Of a stretch of DNA of 64,000 nucleotides, positions 54,291-62,907 are shown in pieces. The DNA is from Trinickia violacea. GTDB taxonomy: Bacteria; Pseudomonadota; Gammaproteobacteria; Burkholderiales; Burkholderiaceae. Position 1 is the first letter of the stretch. Each line of letters starts with the position of its first letter. A program made the translations under genes and the position numbers. The stretch is from contig NZ_CP040077.1 of the NCBI RefSeq assembly GCF_005280735.1, forward strand, positions 1,612,001-1,676,000, read 5' to 3'. Under the pieces are notes generated by a model. It saw nothing but the letters and a program-made list of their open reading frames with translations, searched no databases and was not told where the DNA came from.

Positions 54291-54949
54291 ACGTTGTTTC
54301 CTCGCTTCTGTATGTCGGATGGGCCCACCGGTTCGATGGTGACCAGTGCCGCGGTGAATCCGGATATGCGTCGTCTGCCTGTCTGTACGACAAACGGCAA
54401 CGGCGTGAGCACGAGGCTGCCGGCTTCCGGCCCGCACGTCATGACGGACGCTTCGTCAGGTGTCGTGGCAGAGTTGCCGTCTTCGGTATGCCACGCGCAA
54501 CGGCCGTTCAGAGTAAGCACCAGCGTGAAAAATCCGGATGGCACCAGCGTCGCATGGCGCAGCGGCGTCATGCGTGCCCGAAAGCGACCATGAGCGGCCA
54601 TTGCATTGAGCGCGATCACTGGACCTTCACACAGCGTTGCTTGCCACGCGCGTTCGCCGTCGTACCCGACCGGGATGCCGCGCTGCAGCCAGACTTCATC
54701 GGCTGCGTCGCGCAATGTGACGCCCGAGCCCTCCATGACGAGCGACAGACGGGTCATGCCGGCAAAACGCGAGTACGGGCCGTCGCGCTCGACGTCAGCC
54801 AGGCTCACGCGCCAGCCGCCGTCCGGTGCTTCGGCGAGCGCACGCGTTGTGCCGCCGCCGTTGCGCCAGCGCTGTGTCGGGAAGGACGCGAGCGGCTGAA
54901 CTGCAACGCCAGCCGGCAACTGCGCGTCAGGAAACTGCGCCGAGGCCAT
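54287..54949 (-). CDS. HutD/Ves-family protein
   Basis: 220 residues. WRNGGGTTRALAEAPDGGWR is the hallmark motif, followed by SLADVERDGPYSRFAGMTRL, the cupin-like strands SLVMEGSGVTLRD, and WQATLCEGPVIALNAMAAHG. The family (formerly DUF886) occurs in histidine utilisation loci as HutD, with an unclear, possibly ligand-binding governor role. Here it is embedded between the DAO oxidoreductase gene and etfB with overlaps on both sides, and not in a hut operon. The start chosen overlaps the end of the preceding gene. Confidence 0.85.
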   Translation of the reverse strand: MASAQFPDAQLPAGVAVQPLASFPTQRWRNGGGTTRALAEAPDGGWRVSLADVERDGPYSRFAGMTRLSLVMEGSGVTLRDAADEVWLQRGIPVGYDGERAWQATLCEGPVIALNAMAAHGRFRARMTPLRHATLVPSGFFTLVLTLNGRCAWHTEDGNSATTPDEASVMTCGPEAGSLVLTPLPFVVQTGRRRISGFTAALVTIEPVGPSDIQKRGNNV

Positions 54950-56114
54950 ATTTCCCTGTGAGAAGATCGCCCGTTGCGAAGCGTTCGATCGAATACGGCT
55001 TGAGCGAAACATCAGTCGGCAGGCCGAGCGCGCTTTGCGCGAGAACGCGGCCGACCGTCGGCGAGAGTTTGAAACCGTGCCCGGAGAAGCCGTAGCCAAC
55101 TGTCAGTCCTTCAATTCCGGGGAGCGGGCCGAGCACGGGGTTCCAGTCGGGTGTTACGTCATACACTCCCGTCCACGACGACGCGATGCCTGCCGCCTCG
55201 TAGGCCGGGAAGCGCTCCGCGACCTGTGCACCAACGTCCACGATGTAGTCCATCGGGATATCGCCTTGTTCGGTGTCGGCCGCGTTGAGCTTTTCCCCCA
55301 CCACGCCCTCGCTGACCAGCATCTGGTTGCCGCCATAGCAGCGGTAGTAGAGCATGCCTTCGGACGCGAGATCCTTGAACACCGGCATCTTGAAGGTGTA
55401 GGGCGCGCCTTCGCATTCGAGAGCGAGCACGGCGTGGCGCTCGGGCACGATCGGCAACGATCTGCCCGTCCAGCCGGCAAGCTCGGGTGTCCAGATGTTC
55501 TGCGTGCTAATCACGTTGGAGGTGGAGAAGTCACCGACGCTGGTCGAGACGCCAACGACCTTGTTATTCTCGAGCAGCAGGCGGTGCACCGTTACGTTCT
55601 CGCGGATAGTCACGCCGCCACGGCGTGCGGCGCGCGCAAAACTGGTAGCGGTCAGGTAGGCATCCGCAAAGCCGGCTTCCGGCTCGTAGCCGATCAACGC
55701 GGCGTCGTCGAATCGGGCTATTGGGAGCAGCTCCTTTGCCTGTCGTGCGTCGAGCAGCTCAAGCGGAATGCCTTGCTGTTTCTGCTGATCGAGCGATGCG
55801 CGCAAGGGTTCAAGCTTGTCGCCGTCGGCGGCCACAATCATGTAGCCGGATTTCACCAGGCCGCAGGAAGCTTCGTCGTCGCCGAGATAGGCCGCGAAAT
55901 CGTTGAACACGGACCATGACTTGCGTGCCAGTTCGACGTTTTCCTTCACCGAATAGTGTGTACGAAGGATGCCTGACGACTGCGAGGTCGTGCCTGCACC
56001 AATCGTCGCGCGATCCAGTACCAGGACGTTCTTCGCTCCAAGCTTAGACAGCTGAAACGCGACGGAGCTTCCGATCACGCCAGCACCGATTACCACGACA
56101 TCATATGTATTCAC
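54927..56114 (-). CDS. FAD-dependent oxidoreductase, sarcosine oxidase/DAO type
   Basis: 395 residues from a GTG with AAGGAAG about 7 nt upstream; the open frame extends further, but VNTYDVVVIGAGVIGSSVAF is the natural start of the flavin-binding fold. DRATIGAGTTSQSSGILRTH is the segment that binds FAD in sarcosine-oxidase beta-like proteins, and GPLPGIEGLTVGYGFSGHGF with SPTVGRVLAQ is the C-terminal signature. It lacks the Cys-His covalent FAD motif in obvious form. Co-transcribed with hutD, etfB and etfA, so it probably hands electrons to ETF (a dehydrogenase, not an oxidase). A cyclic or N-methyl amine is the likely substrate. Confidence 0.88.
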   Translation of the reverse strand: MNTYDVVVIGAGVIGSSVAFQLSKLGAKNVLVLDRATIGAGTTSQSSGILRTHYSVKENVELARKSWSVFNDFAAYLGDDEASCGLVKSGYMIVAADGDKLEPLRASLDQQKQQGIPLELLDARQAKELLPIARFDDAALIGYEPEAGFADAYLTATSFARAARRGGVTIRENVTVHRLLLENNKVVGVSTSVGDFSTSNVISTQNIWTPELAGWTGRSLPIVPERHAVLALECEGAPYTFKMPVFKDLASEGMLYYRCYGGNQMLVSEGVVGEKLNAADTEQGDIPMDYIVDVGAQVAERFPAYEAAGIASSWTGVYDVTPDWNPVLGPLPGIEGLTVGYGFSGHGFKLSPTVGRVLAQSALGLPTDVSLKPYSIERFATGDLLTGKYGLGAVS

Positions 56115-56466
56115 GATTCTGCTTCCTTGTTTGAGTCCGACCGTGGACAGCAGTGTGCGGTCCTTTTTGGGAAGCGCCGTCAATATAAATAGGCGCGATG
56201 TTTAGCAGAAGCCGTTCTCGTGCAGCGGTGGATACAAAACTCGTACGACGTCCGCTAGACGGTCGCGAGCCCGCTGTTTTGCGAGTGGCGGGGGGCAGTC
56301 AACGCGGGAAAATTCCTGGGGCGCAGCCTGTCCGCATGAGCGGGCGGAATTCAAGGGACGCTTGTATGCAGCATAACCGTCGCTAATAACGTTCTACGTC
56401 CCGCCGGGCGACCTCTAGGATGGTCGACAGGTCATCCTGGTAGATAGACATGCGAGACGTGCGGAT
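56115..56466. other. Divergent intergenic region, oxidoreductase/ETF operon and ETF-QO gene
   Basis: About 350 nt with both promoters expected. The TGAAC-N4-GTTCA and GTGTACAC boxes seen elsewhere in the cluster were not found here. Confidence 0.4.
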
Positions 56467-58140
56467 ATGAACACACACACCCTCACTGACGAGGCGGTCG
56501 AACGCGAATCGATGGAGTACGACGTGGTGATCGTCGGCGGCGGCCCTGCGGGGCTTTCTGCGGCGATACGGTTGAAGCAGTTGGCGGCGCAAAGAGGCGT
56601 CGAATTCGGCGTCTGCGTGCTCGAAAAAGGCTCGGAGATCGGCGCGCACATTCTGTCGGGCGCGGTCATGGACCCACGCGCGCTCAACGAACTGATTCCC
56701 GACTGGAAGGAAAAGGGCGCTCCACTCAATGTCGAGGTGACCGAAGACCGGTTCCTGTTCTTGACCGAGAAAGGCGCCGTCAAGACTCCTAATTGGGCGC
56801 TGCCGGACAACTTCAAGAATCACGGCAACTACGTGATCAGCCTCGCGAACGTCACGCGCTGGCTCGGCCAGCAGGCCGAAGCGCTGGGCGTCGATATCTT
56901 CCCGGGCTTCCCAGCTGCTGAAGTCTTGTATAACGACGATGGTTCGGTCAAAGGCGTCGTGACCGGCAACATGGGCGTCGGCAAGGATGGCGAGCCCACC
57001 GAGAACTTCCAACTCGGCATGGAGTTGCACGCGAAATACACGCTCTTCTGCGAAGGTGCGCGCGGCCACCTGGGCCGTCAGTTGAACGAGCGGTTCAAGC
57101 TCAACAAGGATTCGGACCCGCAGGTCTATGGCATCGGCATCAAGGAACTGTGGGAGATCGATCCGGCCAAGCACCAGCCGGGGCTAGTGATCCATACGGC
57201 CGGCTGGCCGCTCGATACCGACACCTACGGCGGCTCGTTCCTCTATCACATCGACAACAACCAGGTGATGGTGGGCTTCGTGGTCGGCCTGGGCTATACG
57301 AATCCGTATCTCTCGCCGTTCGAGGAGTTCCAGCGCTACAAGACGCATCCGTCGATCCGTGCCTTCCTCGAAGGCGGCAAGCGTGTCTCGTACGGCGCGC
57401 GTGCGATCACCGCGGGCGGCTTGATGTCGCTGCCGAAGCTGGTGTTTCCGGGCGGCGCGCTGGTCGGCGACGACGCGGGCTTCCTGAATGTATCGCGCAT
57501 CAAGGGTTCGCACGCGGCAATCAAAACCGGGATGCTAGCCGCCGAGGCTGCGTTCAACGCGGTGCAATCACATCGCCATGGAGATGAGCTGACCTCCTAC
57601 CCGCAGGCGTTCAGGCGATCGTGGCTGGCTGACGAGCTACACAGGGCGCGCAACTTCAAGCAATGGATGAGTAAGGGCCTGTATCTCGGCACGCTGATGG
57701 TCGGGCTCGAGCAAAAGCTGTTGGGTGGCAACGTGCCGTGGACGCTGCACCATAAGCACTGGGATCACGAGACGCTTAAGCCCGCCTCGCAGTGCAAGCC
57801 GATTGACTACCCGAAGCCGGACGGCAAGCTGACATTCGACCGGCTCTCGTCGGTGTTCATCTCGAACACGAATCACGAGGAAAACCAGCCGGCGCATTTG
57901 ACGCTCAAGGATGCTTCGGTGCCGGTGAACGTGAACCTGCGCACGTATGCCGGTCCCGAGGGCCGTTTCTGCCCGGCGGCGGTCTATGAGTTCGTGAAGA
58001 ACGACGATGGCAGCGACCGGCTCGTCATCAACGCGCAGAACTGTGTGCACTGCAAGACCTGCGACATCAAAGACCCGACGCAGAACATCGTGTGGGTTGC
58101 ACCAGAGGGTGGGGGCGGTCCGAATTATTCAAACATGTAG
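56467..58140 (+). CDS. Electron transfer flavoprotein-ubiquinone oxidoreductase
   Basis: 557 residues. FAD motif DVVIVGGGPAGLSAAIRLKQ (about 19-40), then KGSEIGAHILSGAVMDPRAL, the ubiquinone-region text SFLYHIDNNQVMVGFVVGLG, and the 4Fe-4S segment QNCVHCKTCDIKDPTQNIVW with an earlier RFCPAAVYEF Cys near the C-terminus. It is inner-membrane associated and passes electrons from EtfAB to ubiquinone. A short N-terminal extension (MNTHTLTDEAVERESM) precedes the FAD fold; the start may be at the second Met. Divergent from the oxidoreductase-hutD-etfBA operon, completing its electron route. Confidence 0.95.
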   Translation: MNTHTLTDEAVERESMEYDVVIVGGGPAGLSAAIRLKQLAAQRGVEFGVCVLEKGSEIGAHILSGAVMDPRALNELIPDWKEKGAPLNVEVTEDRFLFLTEKGAVKTPNWALPDNFKNHGNYVISLANVTRWLGQQAEALGVDIFPGFPAAEVLYNDDGSVKGVVTGNMGVGKDGEPTENFQLGMELHAKYTLFCEGARGHLGRQLNERFKLNKDSDPQVYGIGIKELWEIDPAKHQPGLVIHTAGWPLDTDTYGGSFLYHIDNNQVMVGFVVGLGYTNPYLSPFEEFQRYKTHPSIRAFLEGGKRVSYGARAITAGGLMSLPKLVFPGGALVGDDAGFLNVSRIKGSHAAIKTGMLAAEAAFNAVQSHRHGDELTSYPQAFRRSWLADELHRARNFKQWMSKGLYLGTLMVGLEQKLLGGNVPWTLHHKHWDHETLKPASQCKPIDYPKPDGKLTFDRLSSVFISNTNHEENQPAHLTLKDASVPVNVNLRTYAGPEGRFCPAAVYEFVKNDDGSDRLVINAQNCVHCKTCDIKDPTQNIVWVAPEGGGGPNYSNM

Positions 58141-58173
58141 ATCCGGGACGGATGTGAAGGCAGTGAACGCTAC

Positions 58174-58824
58174 TCAATGCGCCGAAGCCGATCGCCTCAT
58201 GTTGGATTTCCAGACCCAATGCGTCGCGTTGTCGATCATCCCGTGGAAGATCCCAATGACTTCGTCCATCGAAATGCTGCCCGCGACCTTGTGCTCGATC
58301 CACAAACCATGCACGAGTGCCATGGCTTGGACTGCGTGTATGCGCGCCATGGCCGGGTCGCATCCAGCTTGCTTCAAATCAAACAGGAAGTTGGACCGCA
58401 GACGGCGCGAGAACGCCGCGCACAGCCTCTGGACCTCCGCATCGTGCGCAGATGAACTCCACATGTGCGGCCATACGTTTGCGGCGCCCGGGCTCATGAC
58501 TTCTTGGTTGAAGCACATATCAGCCGTGAATTTCATGCGCTCGACAGGGTCGGCGATGCCCCGGCGGCCGCTGGTCAACTGGTCGCGCATCCGTCGGATG
58601 AGGTGCACGAAGGTCTTATACACAAGATTGCTCTTGTTTTCGAAGTGGTGGTGCGCGAGGCCGACTGACACGCCGGCATAGTCGCTTACCTTTCTAATTG
58701 TAAGTTTTTCGAGTCCGACATCGCCAACTACGGCCAACGTGGCATCCAACAGTCTCGTTCGCATCCCTTCATAGTGCGACCCGTCTTCCTTCCGAGAGTC
58801 GATGATCTCTGATGCCGTTTGCAT
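58174..58824 (-). CDS. BetI-like TetR-family regulator
   Basis: 216 residues. The HTH is KLTIRKVSDYAGVSVGLAHH (about 39-62) followed by HFENKSNLVYKTFVHLIRRM; the AGVSVGLAHHHF form is that of BetI repressors of choline-betaine genes. The helical sensor part includes MKFTADMCFNQEVMSPGAAN and AMALVHGLWIEHKVAG. It is divergent from the transporter-putA unit, with four TGAAC-N4-GTTCA-type sites between them, so it probably represses that unit and itself. A betaine-like inducer is a reasonable inference. Confidence 0.88.
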   Translation of the reverse strand: MQTASEIIDSRKEDGSHYEGMRTRLLDATLAVVGDVGLEKLTIRKVSDYAGVSVGLAHHHFENKSNLVYKTFVHLIRRMRDQLTSGRRGIADPVERMKFTADMCFNQEVMSPGAANVWPHMWSSSAHDAEVQRLCAAFSRRLRSNFLFDLKQAGCDPAMARIHAVQAMALVHGLWIEHKVAGSISMDEVIGIFHGMIDNATHWVWKSNMRRSASAH

Positions 58825-58921
58825 TAAAGGATCCCAATTGTTGTTGACGAATGTTGCGGAGAACGACTCAGGCTGAAGCCATCCCCTGTCCTCCGGGACA
58901 TCTTACCCGCAGCTTGGGAGC

Positions 58922-58935
58922 TGAACAACTGTTCA
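58922..58935. promoter_or_regulatory. Operator-like site 1: TGAACA-AC-TGTTCA
   Basis: Perfect 6-bp arms. First of four TGAAC-N4-GTTCA-type sites between the BetI-like gene and the transporter genes, and the nearest to the regulator gene. Confidence 0.7.
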
Positions 58936-58965
58936 TCGTGCGATGGAACGCATCCTTATCGAAGT

Positions 58966-58979
58966 TGAACAAGTGTTCA
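58966..58979. promoter_or_regulatory. Operator-like site 2: TGAACA-AG-TGTTCA
   Basis: Perfect 6-bp arms, centre 44 bp from site 1. Confidence 0.7.
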
Positions 58980-59056
58980 CTTGTTGTGAGGATGATTTGG
59001 ACCGATGAAGCGTTTTATTAACCAAAAACCGCAAAAACTGCGCGGTAAAATTATTT

Positions 59057-59083
59057 TTGACACGGCTTGAGCTTCGCTATAGT
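59057..59083 (+). promoter_or_regulatory. Candidate promoter of the transporter-putA unit
   Basis: TTGACA at 59057-59062 and TATAGT at 59078-59083 with a 15-nt spacer, short but plausible for a regulated promoter. It lies between operator-like sites 2 and 3; site 3 falls just after the expected start point. Confidence 0.5.
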
Positions 59084-59103
59084 AGGGAAAACGCCAAATG
59101 AGT

Positions 59104-59117
59104 TGAACGGACGTTCA
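59104..59117. promoter_or_regulatory. Operator-like site 3: TGAACG-GA-CGTTCA
   Basis: Perfect 6-bp arms. Its position about 20 nt after the candidate -10 box fits repression by roadblock. Confidence 0.7.
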
Positions 59118-59158
59118 GTATACGATGCGTTAAATCGAACGGGAAATCCGCTTTGAAC

Positions 59159-59172
59159 TGAGCAAGGGTTCA
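59159..59172. promoter_or_regulatory. Operator-like site 4: TGAGC-AAGG-GTTCA
   Basis: One mismatch from TGAAC-N4-GTTCA; centre 55 bp from site 3. The flanking bases also allow a wider TGAAC-N9-GTTCA reading. Confidence 0.5.
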
Positions 59173-59308
59173 GTGTTGCGAATTCCGGGGGGGGCGAGCG
59201 AAAGCGTCGCGCGGCTCTCGGCGTCGTAAGCGCAACTCGTCGAGCGTGACAGAGGGAGGTAGCGACCCAGTGTCAGAGCGCTACGCATGGAGAAAATAAG
59301 GACAACCA

Positions 59309-59434
59309 ATGGTCAAGGCAACAAGGGTAGTAAAAGCGGCAATCAACTGGTGGCGTAAGGAGACTTCAGAACCGGAACGCGTCGAACGTAACGCTCAGCT
59401 GGTTCTGGAGCTACTGCGCGTGGCACCGCAATGA
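59309..59434 (+). CDS. Possible 41-residue small protein
   Basis: MVKATRVVKAAINWWRKETS leads into EPERVERNAQLVLELLRVAP and a final Q. AAGGA lies 6-7 nt before the ATG. It forms a basic amphipathic N-terminal helix with a Trp pair, then a second charged helix. It lies 76 nt before the ATPase gene and downstream of the candidate promoter, so it would be the first translated frame of the transcript. It may be a small protein or a leader peptide; no family is recognised. Confidence 0.4.
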   Translation: MVKATRVVKAAINWWRKETSEPERVERNAQLVLELLRVAPQ

Positions 59435-59510
59435 CGGGACGCGCGGAGCGCGCGCTTCAGGCGCGGAAGTCCTGACCCGGGCAATGGCAAGATTCTCTTG
59501 AGGAATAGTG

Positions 59511-60587
59511 ATGTCAACAATTGTTTCTTTCAAAAACGTCCAGAAGACGTACGACGGCGAAACGTTGGTGGTGAAAAACCTGAACCTTGATATCAAGGAA
59601 GGCGAATTTCTCACCATGCTGGGGCCGTCCGGTTCGGGAAAGACCACTTGCCTGATGATGCTGGCGGGATTCGAGACGGCCACGCACGGAGAAATCCTGC
59701 TACAGGGCCGGCCGATCAACCGCATTCCGCCTGAGCGCCGCAACATCGGGATGGTGTTTCAGAGCTATGCGCTCTTTCCGCACAAGTCCGTCGCCGAGAA
59801 CCTCGCCTTTCCTCTCAAGGTGAGGAAGGTCGGAAAGGCGGAGATCGAGAAGAAAGTTCAGGGTGCGTTGCGGATGGTGAACATGGAGAAGTTCGCCAAC
59901 CGGATGCCAGCCCAACTGTCCGGTGGTCAGCAGCAACGTGTCGCGGTCGCAAGAGCGCTCGTGTTCGAGCCGGCGCTGGTGCTGATGGATGAACCGCTCG
60001 GCGCGCTCGACAAGCAGCTTCGCGAGCAGATGCAGTACGAAATCAAGCAGATCCATGCGCAAAGTGGGCTGACCGTCGTCTATGTCACGCATGACCAAAG
60101 TGAAGCAATGACGATGTCCGATCGCATTGCAGTCTTCAACAACGGAATCATTCAGCAACTGGCGACACCGTCGAGGCTATACGAGCAGCCTGAGAACGCG
60201 TTCGTCGCGCGCTTCATCGGCGAGAGTAACGAGCTTAAGGGAACCATTGCAGACGTAAGTAGCGAGCGTTGCACAGTCAAGCTTGATGGTGGGCACACCA
60301 TCAAGGCCAGCACTGGGGCCGTGCTCAGGGCTTCGAGTAACGCCTGCGTATCGCTTCGACCGGAGCGCATTGCAATTGGAGAGCACGCGAAGACATGTGA
60401 CAACGTGTTTAGCGGTGGTGTAAAGGACTTGATCTATTACGGGGACCATTTGCGGCTCGTGATGCAGATCTGCGGCAGGGACGACTTCATCGTCAAGCTG
60501 CCGAACGATGGCGCTGCGCGAACGCTGCGAGTGGGTGATTCCGTACACGTTGGCTGGATGGCGGAAGCGTGCCGCGCGCTGCAGTAG
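59511..60587 (+). CDS. ABC transporter ATP-binding protein (PotA/CysA type)
   Basis: 358 residues. Walker A GPSGSGKTTCLMMLAG (about 36-50), Q-loop VFQSYALFPHKSV, signature LSGGQQQRVAVARALVFEPA, Walker B LVLMDEPLGALDKQ and H-loop VYVTHDQSEAMTMSD are intact. A C-terminal TOBE-type regulatory domain starts near 240 (IGESNELKGTIADV). The ATG with GAGGA about 6 nt upstream is preferred to the GTG one codon earlier. It energises the two permeases encoded downstream; this Pot-type family imports polyamines, opines and related amines. Probable substrate: the N-methylated amino acid degraded by the cluster. Confidence 0.93.
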   Translation: MSTIVSFKNVQKTYDGETLVVKNLNLDIKEGEFLTMLGPSGSGKTTCLMMLAGFETATHGEILLQGRPINRIPPERRNIGMVFQSYALFPHKSVAENLAFPLKVRKVGKAEIEKKVQGALRMVNMEKFANRMPAQLSGGQQQRVAVARALVFEPALVLMDEPLGALDKQLREQMQYEIKQIHAQSGLTVVYVTHDQSEAMTMSDRIAVFNNGIIQQLATPSRLYEQPENAFVARFIGESNELKGTIADVSSERCTVKLDGGHTIKASTGAVLRASSNACVSLRPERIAIGEHAKTCDNVFSGGVKDLIYYGDHLRLVMQICGRDDFIVKLPNDGAARTLRVGDSVHVGWMAEACRALQ

Positions 60588-60791
60588 AGGCGTCGCCGAT
60601 AGCTGTTCGCTCCCTCGGATAAGTTCGCAGGCTGGAAGTCCCCACGAATCTGGGTGATTGACAAGGCCGAACATAAAGCGGGCGAATCCGGCAGGCAGCA
60701 ACGGGGCCCCGGTTGCGTGCACTCGATCCGAGGCGCGTCTTCCTGAAGCTTGGCTTAACACGGATGTGGCCGAAAGGCCGCCGCTAGGAAA

Positions 60792-62066
60792 ATGATTCTT
60801 CCCACTGATATGACGGTTCCATCGAGTGACGTTCAGACCGTGAACGTAGAAAACTCACAGGGACTGAAAGCCCGACTCCGCAGGGCGGAGCGAAACCATC
60901 GCGTGAAGGCGATGTTGCTGGTTCTCCCGCTGCTTGCGTTCCTGCTCGTCACCTTCCTCGTTCCAATTGGCAGTCTGCTGCTAAAGAGCTTCCGGGACCC
61001 GACCATCTCGAACGAGTTGCCGCACGCCGCCGTCTTGCTGCGCAGCTGGGATCCGGCAGTGGGACATCTGCCGGACGAGAAGCTGTACGAGGCATTTGGG
61101 ACCGACCTTCTGGCAGCGAAGGCAAACGATGGGGTGAGCCGCGTTGCCTCGCGACTGAACTTCGACGAGGTGGGATTGCGCAGTCTGATGATGAAGACAG
61201 CGCGGCATCTGGGCGAACCGCAGACCGGCTCTTGGCATACGCGTCTCTCGGCGATCGATTCACGCTGGGACGATATCTCGACGTGGTCGACGCTCAAGTA
61301 TGCCGCTTATCCTTGGACCTTCGATTACTACCTGAAGGCCTTCGACTTCAAGCGCGATGCGGATGGCGCGATCGTTCGACAAAAGGAGAGCCAGCGCCTG
61401 TACGTAGATGTGTTCGTCCGTACCGCATGGGTCAGCGTGCTTGTGAGCTTTCTGTGCCTGCTGTTTGGCTATCCCGTCGCTTACTTCCTTGCCAACATTC
61501 CTGCACGCTACAGCAACCTGTTCATGATCATGGTACTGCTGCCGTTCTGGACTTCTATCCTCGTGCGAACGACGGCGTGGGTCGTCGTGCTTCAGACGCA
61601 TGGTGTGGTGAACGACTTGCTCGTGCACCTTGGGTTCAGCCGGATGTCTCTGATATACAACCGCTTCGGTGTGCTGGTAGCCATGACGCACATTCTTTTG
61701 CCGTACGCGATTCTCTCGCTCTATAGCGTGATGAAGGGTGTCCCGTCCGTGTACGTGAAGGCTGCCCGCTCGCTTGGCGCGGGTCCGATTCGTTCGTTCT
61801 TCCAAGCCTACTTTCCGCAGACACTGCCTGGTGTAGGCGCGGCGGGAATGCTGACCTTCATTTTGGCGGTGGGGTACTACATCACCCCGGCTATCGTGGG
61901 TGGACCCGACGACCAGCTGGCGAGCTACTACATCGCCAACCACGTCAACACCACCCTGAACTGGGGCCTCGCGAGCGCACTGGCATCGGTGCTATTGGTC
62001 GGTGTCCTGCTCATTTACGGCATCTTCGTACGGATCACCGGCGGCGCTGGTGTGAAACTGGGGTAA
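60792..62066 (+). CDS. ABC transporter permease 1 (PotB type)
   Basis: 424 residues. TM1 is VKAMLLVLPLLAFLLVTFLV (about 37-60). It is followed by an unusually long periplasmic stretch of about 130 residues (to about 200), then five more TMs. The EAA loop is GVPSVYVKAARSLGAGPIRS, the coupling site for the ATPase. The long loop after TM1 is shared with some PotB-like permeases and may contact the binding protein. An ATG at 60810 in frame is an alternative start. The next permease follows after 4 nt. Confidence 0.92.
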   Translation: MILPTDMTVPSSDVQTVNVENSQGLKARLRRAERNHRVKAMLLVLPLLAFLLVTFLVPIGSLLLKSFRDPTISNELPHAAVLLRSWDPAVGHLPDEKLYEAFGTDLLAAKANDGVSRVASRLNFDEVGLRSLMMKTARHLGEPQTGSWHTRLSAIDSRWDDISTWSTLKYAAYPWTFDYYLKAFDFKRDADGAIVRQKESQRLYVDVFVRTAWVSVLVSFLCLLFGYPVAYFLANIPARYSNLFMIMVLLPFWTSILVRTTAWVVVLQTHGVVNDLLVHLGFSRMSLIYNRFGVLVAMTHILLPYAILSLYSVMKGVPSVYVKAARSLGAGPIRSFFQAYFPQTLPGVGAAGMLTFILAVGYYITPAIVGGPDDQLASYYIANHVNTTLNWGLASALASVLLVGVLLIYGIFVRITGGAGVKLG

Positions 62067-62070
62067 AGGC

Positions 62071-62907
62071 ATGTTCCAATTTCCTGCTTACGCGACTGTC
62101 TGGGGACGGGTAGGGCGCGTCTCCTATGTCGTGCTCTCACTGTCGGTACTGCTGTTTCTGGTGTCGCCCATCCTGGTCGTGATGCCACTGTCGTTCAACT
62201 CGCAACCGTACTTCACGTATCCGTTGCCCGGGGTGAGCCTGCGCTGGTACCACGAGTTCTTCGACAGCCCGGACTGGATGCTGGCGCTGAAAAACACCCT
62301 GATTACGGGCGTTTCAGCTACCGCAATCGCAACGGTTCTTGGCGTGACGGCGTCGTTGGGTTTAACGAGCAGCCGCATCCGCGGCAAAGCGATCATAACG
62401 GGCATCCTGATTTCGCCGATGATCGTGCCGCTGATCATTACGGCTGTTGGCGTCTATTTTGCTTTCAGCCCGCTCGGACTCACAAGCAGTCTGCTCGGCC
62501 TGATTCTGGCCCACGCTGCACTGGGTGCTCCGTTCGTCGTCGTGACGGTTACCGCGACGCTCGCCGGCTTTAACGAAACGCTTTCCAGAGCAGGACGCAG
62601 CTTGGGTGCATCTCCGTTGCGTGTGTTCCTGCAAATCAAGCTTCCGATCATTGCGCCTGGAGTCGTGTCGGGCGCGCTGTTCGCATTCGCAACGTCGTTT
62701 GACGAGATTGTCGTCGCGCTTTTCCTGACGGGTCCAGACCAACGCACGATCCCGCGGCAAATGTGGGCGGGAATCCGGGAGCAGTTGAGTCCGACGATTC
62801 TCGCGGTCGCAAGCCTGCTGGTTGTGATTTCAACGCTGCTGCTGCTTACGCTCGAGCTTTTGCGCCGTCGAACCGAACGGCTTCGCGGGATCAACCATGC
62901 TGCCTGA
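62071..62907 (+). CDS. ABC transporter permease 2 (PotC type)
   Basis: 278 residues, six TMs: SYVVLSLSVLLFLVSPILVV first, then the block LPGVSLRWYHEFFDSPDWML, and the EAA loop FNETLSRAGRSLGASPLRVF. Pairs with the PotB-type protein to form the channel. The last 11 nt overlap the start of putA in another frame, so uptake and proline oxidation are translationally linked. No periplasmic binding-protein gene is in the window; it may lie after putA or elsewhere. Confidence 0.93.
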   Translation: MFQFPAYATVWGRVGRVSYVVLSLSVLLFLVSPILVVMPLSFNSQPYFTYPLPGVSLRWYHEFFDSPDWMLALKNTLITGVSATAIATVLGVTASLGLTSSRIRGKAIITGILISPMIVPLIITAVGVYFAFSPLGLTSSLLGLILAHAALGAPFVVVTVTATLAGFNETLSRAGRSLGASPLRVFLQIKLPIIAPGVVSGALFAFATSFDEIVVALFLTGPDQRTIPRQMWAGIREQLSPTILAVASLLVVISTLLLLTLELLRRRTERLRGINHAA

